Assembly (NCBI GenBank): GCA_026394375.1
Contig: JAPKYJ010000028.1
Location: forward strand, 1-34,785
Length of the DNA stretch: 34,785 bases
Source: Methanomassiliicoccales archaeon
Lineage (GTDB): Archaea; Thermoplasmatota; Thermoplasmata; Methanomassiliicoccales; UBA472
Direction: 5' to 3'
Part shown: positions 24,686 to 32,100 of the stretch, in pieces
How the letters are laid out: each line of letters starts with the position of its first letter
Position numbering within the stretch: the stretch's first letter is position 1
The notes under the pieces: model-generated
Told to the model about the DNA's origin: nothing
Databases searched by the model: none
The model's input: only the letters and a program-made list of their open reading frames with translations
Position numbers and translations under genes: made by a program

Positions 24686-25858
24686 ATGAAGGACAGCCAG
24701 AAGATCCTTGCCAAGCTGAGCAAGAACCCAGTGAACGTCTGCGACACCACCCTGAGGGATGGAGAGCAGGCGGCCGGGATCGTCTTTGCCAACATCGAGA
24801 AGGTGCGCATCGCCCGCATGCTGGATGAGATCGGGGTGCCCCAGATAGAAGCGGGCATACCGGCCATGGGCGGGGATGAGAAGAGAGTGATCAAGGAGAT
24901 CGCCAAGCTTGGCCTGAGCGCATCCGTGCTAGGCTGGAATCGTGCTTCGCTCGAGGACATCGCCCACAGCATCGATTGCGATGTTGATTCCGTGGCGGTC
25001 TCCATGTCCTCTTCGGACATCCACATCGAGCACAAGCTCATGAAGTCCCGCGAATGGGTGCTGCAGAGGATCACCGAGGCCATCGAGTACGCCAAGGCGC
25101 ATGGCCTGTACGTCTCCTGCAACGCGGAGGACGCATCCAGAGCGGATCGCGATTTCCTTATCCTGTTCGCCCGCACCGCCAAGGAGGCGGGAGCGGACCG
25201 AGTGCGTTACTGCGACACCCTGGGGATCATGGAGCCGCTGCGCACCTACAAGATCATCAAGGACATCATCGACACGGTCGACGTTCCGATTGAGATGCAC
25301 ACCCACAACGATTTCGGCATGGCGACCGCCAACGCCATCGCAGGCGTCCAGGCCGGAGCCACGTTCCTCAGCACCACCATCATGGGCATCGGCGAGCGCA
25401 CCGGCAATTCCCCTCTAGAGGAGGTGGTCATGGCGTCCAAGTACGTCCTAAACCTGGAGACGGGTGTGGAGACGGCCCGCTTCCGGGAGATCGCCGAGTA
25501 CGTCGCTCGCGCCTCGGGACGCGTGATACCGGAATGGAAGCCCATCGTCGGTTCGAACTGCTTCGTGCACGAGGCCGGGATCCATGCTGATGGCGTACTC
25601 AAGTGCGCCTCCAACTACGAGGCGTTCTCGCCCGAGTCCGTGGGATTGGAAAGGCGCATCTCCATCGGCAAGCATTCCGGCCGTCACACGGTAAAAAGCA
25701 TTCTGGCCAAGCATGGCTTCGAGGTCGACGACGATGCTGCGGGCAAGATACTGGAGATGGTGCGTTCCAGCTCCATCGCCCTCAAGCGCGCTTTGACGGA
25801 GAAGGAGCTCGTTTACCTCTATCAAGATTGGAAGGATGAGGCGCAGAGATTGGAGTGA
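24686..25858 (+). CDS. NifV/AksA-family condensing enzyme: homocitrate synthase or Re-citrate synthase
   Basis: The 390-residue protein belongs to the isopropylmalate/homocitrate synthase (DRE-TIM) family and condenses acetyl-CoA with a 2-oxo acid. It carries CDTTLRDGEQAAG (D20-Q28, metal and catalytic arginine) and MHTHNDFGMATAN (metal-binding H205, H207). TIMGIGERTGN follows near residue 240, and the C-terminal subdomain has AGIHADGV. There is no leucine-binding LeuA dimer domain, so LeuA proper is unlikely. The first part is most like NifV/AksA. Because aconitase-type subunits and an isocitrate-dehydrogenase-like gene follow, oxaloacetate (citrate product) and 2-oxoglutarate (homocitrate product) are both possible substrates. 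ATG 24686 is preferred, with GGGAG five bases ahead; ATG 24674 is the alternative. Confidence 0.88.
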   Translation: MKDSQKILAKLSKNPVNVCDTTLRDGEQAAGIVFANIEKVRIARMLDEIGVPQIEAGIPAMGGDEKRVIKEIAKLGLSASVLGWNRASLEDIAHSIDCDVDSVAVSMSSSDIHIEHKLMKSREWVLQRITEAIEYAKAHGLYVSCNAEDASRADRDFLILFARTAKEAGADRVRYCDTLGIMEPLRTYKIIKDIIDTVDVPIEMHTHNDFGMATANAIAGVQAGATFLSTTIMGIGERTGNSPLEEVVMASKYVLNLETGVETARFREIAEYVARASGRVIPEWKPIVGSNCFVHEAGIHADGVLKCASNYEAFSPESVGLERRISIGKHSGRHTVKSILAKHGFEVDDDAAGKILEMVRSSSIALKRALTEKELVYLYQDWKDEAQRLE

Positions 25859-25868
25859 AGGTGAAGGC

Positions 25869-27122
25869 ATGGGAACCATCGCAGAGAACATACTCACCAA
25901 CCACGCGGGGAAGGAGCTGCACGCCGGGGACATCGTGGTGGTCCCGGTGGACTTCATGATGAGCCAGGACGGCACCACGCCGCTCACGATCAAGGCGTTC
26001 AAGGAGATGAACGGAGAGGCGATATTCGATCCCTCCCGGTACGCCATCGTCATCGATCACAACGCGCCCTCGCCTCTGGAATCGGTATCTAACATTCATA
26101 AGGAGATGCGGGAGTTCGCCTCGGAGCAAGGGGTGAGGCTCTTCGATGTGGGCGAAGGGGTATGCCACGTTCTCATCCCTGAATCGGGCCAGGCTCTTCC
26201 GGGCAGCCTCATCATCGGCGCGGACTCGCACACCACCACCTACGGCGCATTGAACGCCTTCTCCACCGGGGTGGGCTCGACCGATCTGGCGGCCGCGCTC
26301 ATCTCTGGCAAGACCTGGATGAAGGTGCCTTCGACCATCAAGACGCAGTACGACGGCTCGCTGCCCAAGGGCGTCTACTCCAAGGACATCGCGCTGCGGA
26401 TGTGCGCCAAGCTAACAGCGAACGGCGCCACCTACAAAGCCTTGGAGATATGTGGCGAGGTCATCGACTCGCTCTCCGTGGAAGCGAGGATGACCATCTC
26501 CAATCTGGCCGTGGAGACCGGAGCCAAAGCGGGAATGATGCGCTGCGACCAGAAGGTCGAGGCGTATCTGGAGGGCCGCGCCAAGCGCCGTTTCCAGGGC
26601 GTGGACGCAGATGACGACGCGAAGTACGAGAAGGTCATCAAGGAGAACGTATCCAAGCTCTCCCCTCAGATCGCCTGCCCGCCCGACGTGGATAACGTAG
26701 TCCAGATCGAGAAGGTGCTGGGGAAGGAGATCGACCAGGTGTACATAGGAACGTGCACCAACGGTCGCATCGAGGACCTGATGATCGCCGCCAGCATCCT
26801 TAACAAGAACAAGGTGGCGAAAGGTGTCCGCTTGATAGTCGCTCCCGCGTCTCGGGAAGTCATGATGGCGGCCATGGAATGCGGCGCGCTGCAAAAGCTG
26901 GTGAAGGCAGGAGCGGCCGTCACCACTCCTTCCTGCGGACCGTGCGTCGGCACATGCAACGGCATTCCCTCGGACGATGAGGTCGTTCTATCGACAGCCA
27001 ATCGCAACTTCAAGGGGCGCATGGGCAACACAAAAGCCTCTATCTTCCTTTGCTCGCCTGCCACCGCTGCCTACTCGGCCATCAAAGGGTTCATAGCCGA
27101 CCCGAGGGAGGTGCTGGAATGA
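25869..27122 (+). CDS. Aconitase-family large subunit (LeuC/HacA/aconitase type)
   Basis: The 417-residue protein is the catalytic large subunit of a split hydro-lyase that isomerises citrate, homocitrate or isopropylmalate type acids. Cluster ligands appear in IGTCTNGR (about residue 298) and SCGPCVGTC (about 359-367), and VIDHNAPSP (about 64-72) and GADSHTTTYGA (about 118) are also conserved. The ATG at 25869 follows GGTGAAGG and lies ten bases after the stop of the condensing enzyme; the frame open upstream overlaps that gene and is not used. Substrate cannot be decided from the large subunit; the partner small subunit and the dehydrogenase downstream are better guides. Confidence 0.92.
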   Translation: MGTIAENILTNHAGKELHAGDIVVVPVDFMMSQDGTTPLTIKAFKEMNGEAIFDPSRYAIVIDHNAPSPLESVSNIHKEMREFASEQGVRLFDVGEGVCHVLIPESGQALPGSLIIGADSHTTTYGALNAFSTGVGSTDLAAALISGKTWMKVPSTIKTQYDGSLPKGVYSKDIALRMCAKLTANGATYKALEICGEVIDSLSVEARMTISNLAVETGAKAGMMRCDQKVEAYLEGRAKRRFQGVDADDDAKYEKVIKENVSKLSPQIACPPDVDNVVQIEKVLGKEIDQVYIGTCTNGRIEDLMIAASILNKNKVAKGVRLIVAPASREVMMAAMECGALQKLVKAGAAVTTPSCGPCVGTCNGIPSDDEVVLSTANRNFKGRMGNTKASIFLCSPATAAYSAIKGFIADPREVLE

Positions 27123-27622
27123 AAGACCTCTTCGGCCGGGCGCACAAGTTCGGGGACAACGTGAACACGGACTATATCATCGCGGGAAAGTACAAATTCA
27201 AGTCGCTGGACATGAACGACATGGCCAAGCATCTGATGGAGGACCTCCGTCCCGGCTTCTACGATGAGATAGAGGACGGTGATTTCATCGTGGCGGGGGA
27301 GAACTTCGGCATGGGCTCGTCCCGCGAACAAGCGCCGCTGGTGATCAGGGCCGCGGGAATCAACGCGGTCATAGCCAAGTCCTTCGCGCGCATCTTCTAC
27401 CGCAACTGCATCAATATCGGTCTTCCAGTCATAGAATGTGACACCGACGATATCGATGAGGAGGACGAGCTGCGCATCGACCTGGAGAGGGGTTTCGTGC
27501 ACAGCGTGACCAAGGACACCAGGCTGAAAGCGACCCCCTTGCCTCCGGTGATGGTCAAGATCCTCAACGACGGCGGGCTGGCGGAGCATTTCAAGAAGCA
27601 CGGCGGTTTCAATCTGGAGTGA
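27119..27622 (+). CDS. Aconitase-family small subunit (LeuD/HacB type)
   Basis: The 167-residue swivel-domain subunit completes the hydro-lyase. It has [18 protein letters not shown] (about 14-31) and the substrate-carboxylate site [11 protein letters not shown] (about 61-71), with [16 protein letters not shown] near 86-101. The specificity loop after the YIIAGKY segment reads KFKSLD. That differs from the YLRV/YLRT loops of methanogen isopropylmalate and homoaconitase small subunits, so it may accept another tricarboxylate such as citrate. The ATG overlaps the large-subunit stop by four bases, making translation coupled. Confidence 0.92.
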   Translation: MKDLFGRAHKFGDNVNTDYIIAGKYKFKSLDMNDMAKHLMEDLRPGFYDEIEDGDFIVAGENFGMGSSREQAPLVIRAAGINAVIAKSFARIFYRNCINIGLPVIECDTDDIDEEDELRIDLERGFVHSVTKDTRLKATPLPPVMVKILNDGGLAEHFKKHGGFNLE

Positions 27623-27645
27623 GCGATTTCCATAAGGTGGAGAAC

Positions 27646-28854
27646 ATGGTCGACCGAGCGACGATCGAACGCGCGAAGGAGCACTTCGGGCAGCTCGTGG
27701 AAGAACAGCTCGAACGCGTGGAAAGGATGAAGAAGGAGGAGGGCTGGGTCGATCTCTCCAAAAAGGATAGGATCATCATCGGTATAGTGGGCGGGGATGG
27801 GATCGGTCCCTACATCTGCAGGCACGCGGAGAGCGTCCTCCGTTTCATGTTGGCCGAGGAGATCAAGGCGGGGAAGGTGGAGCTGCGCGAGATCCGGGGG
27901 CTGACCATCGAGGACCGGGTCAAGGCGCTCAAGGCCATTCCTGACGATGTGCTGGTCGAGCTAAGGAAATGCGACGTCATCCTCAAGGGCCCGACCACCA
28001 CGCCCAAGAAAGGGGACAAGTGGCCGAACATCGAGAGCGCCAACGTGGCCATGCGCCGCGAGCTGGACCTGTTCGCGAACGTTCGACCGGTGCGCGTTCC
28101 CCGTGAAGGCATCGATTGGATCTTCTTCCGGGAGAACACGGAAGGCTCCTACATCCTTGGAAGCAAAGGGATCGACGTCACCAAGGAACTGGCGTTCGAT
28201 TTCTGCGTCGCCACTTCCCCAGGCTCGGAGCGCATAATCCGACTGGCGTTCGAGCACGCGAAGAAGAATAAGATCTCAAAGGTGACGGTGGTCACGAAGG
28301 CGAACGTCGTCAAGGCCACCGACGGCAAGTTCCTCGCCATGGCGGAGAAGGTGGGTAAGGATTACCCCGGCATCAAATGGGATGATTGGTTCATCGACAT
28401 CATGACGGCGAAGCTCCTTGATACAGCGAGAAGGAAGGAGTTCCGGGTGATGGTGCTTCCGAATCTGTATGGGGATATCATCACGGACGAGGCGGCGCAG
28501 ATCCAGGGCGGCGTGGGCACGGCAGGCAGCGCCAACATCGGCACCAGGCATGCTATGTTCGAGGCGATTCATGGCTCGGCGCCGCGCATGGTGGAGGAAG
28601 GAAGGGCGGAGTATGCGGACCCGTCCAGCATCATCAAGGCGGCGGCCATGCTGCTCAACCACATTGGTCTCACGGAGAGATCGAGGAGGCTGGAGCACGC
28701 TTTGGACATATGCACTCAGTTCGAAAGGCAAAAGGTGGTCACTGGTCGCTCCAACGGGGCTACCGGCGCCGAGCTCGCCGACTACGTGATGCGAGTGCTG
28801 AAGGAACCGGACCTGGAGACGAAGTGGTCCAAGTACTCGGCCGCTCAAGTCTAG
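27646..28854 (+). CDS. Isocitrate/isopropylmalate-family dehydrogenase, probably isocitrate dehydrogenase
   Basis: The 402-residue beta-decarboxylating dehydrogenase has GIVGGDGIGP (about 46-55), PNLYGDIITDEAAQIQGG (about 266-283) and HGSAPRMVEEG (about 305). The substrate region ESANVAMRRELDLFANVRP keeps S131, N133 and R137 in the S-x-N-x3-R spacing that reads the gamma-carboxylate of isocitrate in E. coli Icd. Isopropylmalate enzymes have a different helix there. Arg-Met follow AP in the cofactor loop, so NAD versus NADP use is not certain. The ATG at 27646 has AAGGTGG five bases upstream; a GTG at 27619 overlapping the small-subunit stop is the alternative. An N-terminal extension of about 40 residues precedes the Rossmann-like core. 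Confidence 0.9.
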   Translation: MVDRATIERAKEHFGQLVEEQLERVERMKKEEGWVDLSKKDRIIIGIVGGDGIGPYICRHAESVLRFMLAEEIKAGKVELREIRGLTIEDRVKALKAIPDDVLVELRKCDVILKGPTTTPKKGDKWPNIESANVAMRRELDLFANVRPVRVPREGIDWIFFRENTEGSYILGSKGIDVTKELAFDFCVATSPGSERIIRLAFEHAKKNKISKVTVVTKANVVKATDGKFLAMAEKVGKDYPGIKWDDWFIDIMTAKLLDTARRKEFRVMVLPNLYGDIITDEAAQIQGGVGTAGSANIGTRHAMFEAIHGSAPRMVEEGRAEYADPSSIIKAAAMLLNHIGLTERSRRLEHALDICTQFERQKVVTGRSNGATGAELADYVMRVLKEPDLETKWSKYSAAQV

Positions 28855-29146
28855 CCTTTTCATCAGATGGCCACAAGGAATCGCACCGTTCATTTGGCAC
28901 CGGAGAAAAGGTGGTCTACATTTCACCGCGGAAAGGATGAAACCCTAGGACCAAAAGCAGAAGAACGGTCATCTGCCGAAGGCGACGGAGGAGCAGCCGC
29001 CCCAAGGGGGATACTCCTCCCACGATCTCAAAGACAAATGATTCCGAGATGCCTCGTCACCTTTGGATAATTGCTGGGAAAGGCAAATATCCATCTTAAG
29101 CAGATGGGTCGGGCAACCTATCCATAGATATCATGGAGGAAAAACG
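28855..29146. other. Intergenic region with candidate structured RNA or regulatory hairpins
   Basis: The 292-base gap before the giant protease gene contains several short complementary segments. The clearest is GGAGGAG (28987-28993) pairing with CTCCTCC (29014-29020) around an inner CCCC-AA-GGGG. An alternative pairing, GGCG (28981-28984) with CGCC (28998-29001), would exclude it. CACC/GGTG repeats occur further left. A TATA-like CAAATATCC lies at 29084-29092 downstream of these. I could not match the region to a known riboswitch class. No T run follows the main hairpin, so it is not a plain terminator. Confidence 0.45.
29084..29092 (+). promoter_or_regulatory. Putative TATA box for the surface protease gene
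   Basis: CAAATATCC is centred about 59 bases before the proposed CTG start. It would give transcription from about 29114 and a leader of about 30 bases carrying the GGAGGA ribosome-binding site at 29135-29140. It lies downstream of the TTG at 29063. Confidence 0.4.
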
Positions 29147-32100
29147 CTGAAGAAGCTCGTAGCCTTCGGAACGTTGCTGCTGTTCGTGGTCCCTTTGATA
29201 GCTGGCCTAGCGAACGCCCAAGGCATTGACGGAGCTTCGGTGGAATCTGGATCGAGCTTGGGCATCGCTCCCGGGGTTAGCTTTTCCACCGCTTCTGGCG
29301 CAAGATTTCACTATGCCACCGCATCCGACATCGAGCTGATGAAGGAGATGATCGGTGTCCGGGAACCCGGGCGAGACTACAACGTCATTCAGGGAGGGTT
29401 CGGCACCGGTCTAGCCCCGCCTACACAGGAAGCTTGGGATCGCATGGTCGGTAGCTCCCTGATCCTCGAATCGCTTCCTCAAGGTCCGACGGCGCCGGCC
29501 TCCTACGACCTTTCCACCCAGCCCTACTTCCCAGCGGTCGGCAATCAGGGAGGCCAGGGTTCCTGCTCCGCCTGGGCCGCGACCTACTACAGCTACGGAT
29601 ATACCGAGGCCAAGGACCAGGGCTGGACGGACGCGAAGACCGGTAACACCGCACATCTCGTCAGTCCCGCCTGGACCTACAATCGGGTCAACGGTGGTGT
29701 AGACCATGGTTCGTGGATGGATGAGAACATGGACATCATCGTCGATTGGGGCGTTCCGTCCATGCAGGCCATGCCCTACAACGACCACGATCTCTTGAAT
29801 TGGGGCAGTCCGGCAGCCTTCCGGGAGGCGCCGTTGCACCGGGCCTCAAGCACCGTTTCCATCTCCTATTCCGGGGACTTAACCATCAACCAAATCAAAG
29901 ACCTCGTTTCCTCGGACAAGCCGGTAACGTTCGCTTTCAATGTGTGGAACGCTTTTGATACTGGCCTCACCGACAACAATATCGTTTCTGCTGCCGAGTA
30001 CCTGGGAGGCGATACGAACCACGCCCAGACCATCGTGGGCTACAATGACAGCATCTCCGAGGACGGCGACGTCGGCGCGTTCCGAGTGGTCAACTCTTGG
30101 GGCACGAGCGACGGCTACACTGACCACGGCTACTACTGGTTCACCTACAAGGCATTGAAAGAGATCGGCGGCGCGGCCGGGCTCTGCTACATTGAGGATC
30201 GCGTCGACTACAACCCGCGACTTCTGGCTGTCTGGCACTTCAACGCCCAGCCAAGCCGCAACAACGGTTTCACTTTGGGCATTGGTAGTCCCACCACTCC
30301 GGCCGATCAGCGCTCTCCCCTGTTCTCTAGTGATTCCAACTCCGCTCACCGCCAGCCGGCCTTCATGTGCCTGGATATCACAGATTTCAATTCTACCTAC
30401 AACCTAGGCACCACCTCCTTCTTCTTGAAGTACCTGGCCACTTCCGCCAGCGGGGTCATCTCATCCTTCAGGGTGGAGATGTACGAACCCTCCTATGTCT
30501 CAGGAGCGGCCACCCAGGTCTCTCCGCAATCCTCGGACGTGCCGAGGACGACACCGGACACGGTCACGGTCAGCTTTCCCTACCATGCGCAGATAGGCTA
30601 TGACGAGGGTCTGGACACGAGCGGGCATACCTACACTTCCACGTCGCTTTCCAAGTGGGTCGGTGTCGATCACCGATCGATCTATGATGGAGATGCCCTG
30701 CAATCTGGCGATACGGCCAATTCCGACGAATCCAGCATTTCCACCACCGTCACCGGACCGGGCGCGGTGGGCTTCTATTGGCGGGTCTCCTCCGAGGCCA
30801 GCAAGGATTACCTTAACGTCTACCTGGATGGAATCAAGAAGGCATCGATCTCCGGTTCGGTGGATTGGAGGCAACAGGTGGTCGCTCTGACGGCAGGCGC
30901 GCACACCATCCGCTGGTCCTATGCCAAGGACAGCGCCAACAGCGTCGGCGAGGATGCCGGCTACGTGGACAGGCTGCGCATGCTGCCCCCGGACGACGGC
31001 TACGAGGAGAATGACGTCTACAGCACGGCCAAAATACTGTCACCGGGCACTTATCTTGGATTGGTATGCTACGACGACGATTGGTTCAAGGTGCACGTGG
31101 TCCCCGGCCAGGTCGTCTACGCGAACATCAGCTTCGTGGCCGCGGACGGGAACCTGGATCTCTTCCTCTATGACACCGACGGCACGACGCTCCTGGATTC
31201 CTCTCAAGGCACGAGTGAGTTCGAGACCGTGAGCTCCTCTGTGCTCGTAGAAGGCGACTACTACGTCCTGATACATGGTGTCAATGCAGATACCAATACC
31301 TACTCCCTGTCGGTGCAGACCACACTGGACAATATTGATCTGGGAGAGGTTAGCAGTCTGTCATTGTTCTCGGGATCGGGATCGTTCAGCGGTTTGGGAG
31401 CGAGCGACAAGGACATGACGGTCAACGCCGGAACGCATCTCACCGGCACGGTGGTCCTCAGGTACAAGAACTACTGGCCCTCTGCCTCCAACATCCCCCT
31501 GATCGGGACGACCAGCTGGGGCTCACACGCATCCAACTATTGGACGATCAGCGCGGATCTGCCCGACGGCAGCTCGCAGCTGACGGTGAGCATCGACGTC
31601 ACAGTGCCCGCCACGGCAGGCAACTTCTATCTCATCTTCGCCTTCCGGAACGAGTCGTCCGGGGCCCACATCGCCTCGGCTACGTCCTCCTCGGGCAGCC
31701 CGGTCTGGGACGACGGCAACGATATCGCTTCATTCAGCTCCACGCAGGTAACGGATGCACAGGCGGACGGACGGGCCGAGGTCTCCTGGCTCTTCGGTTC
31801 CAGCGGTCGATCGCTCTTCGTTCCCTCCGAGGCCATCAAGATCGTCTCCAAGGTACCGGACAATACGCCCCCCGTCACCGAGGTGCAGCTCGCGGGCACC
31901 GCTGGCAACGGAGGGTGGTTCAAGTCCTCGGTCACCGTCACCCTCACCGCCTCCGACGTAGGGAACGGTGTCCAGTACACCAAGTACCAGATCGATTCCG
32001 GAGGCTGGCAGACGTATTCCGTGCCTTTCGCCATATCCTCGGAAGGCACCAGCACCGTCTACTACTACTCAGTGGACTACGACAGCAACACAGAGACGAC

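Noticed and set aside
28900-29030. Known riboswitch (fluoride, TPP, cobalamin, lysine, c-di-GMP)
   Set aside because: I compared remembered consensus motifs and none fits convincingly, so only a generic structured region is reported.
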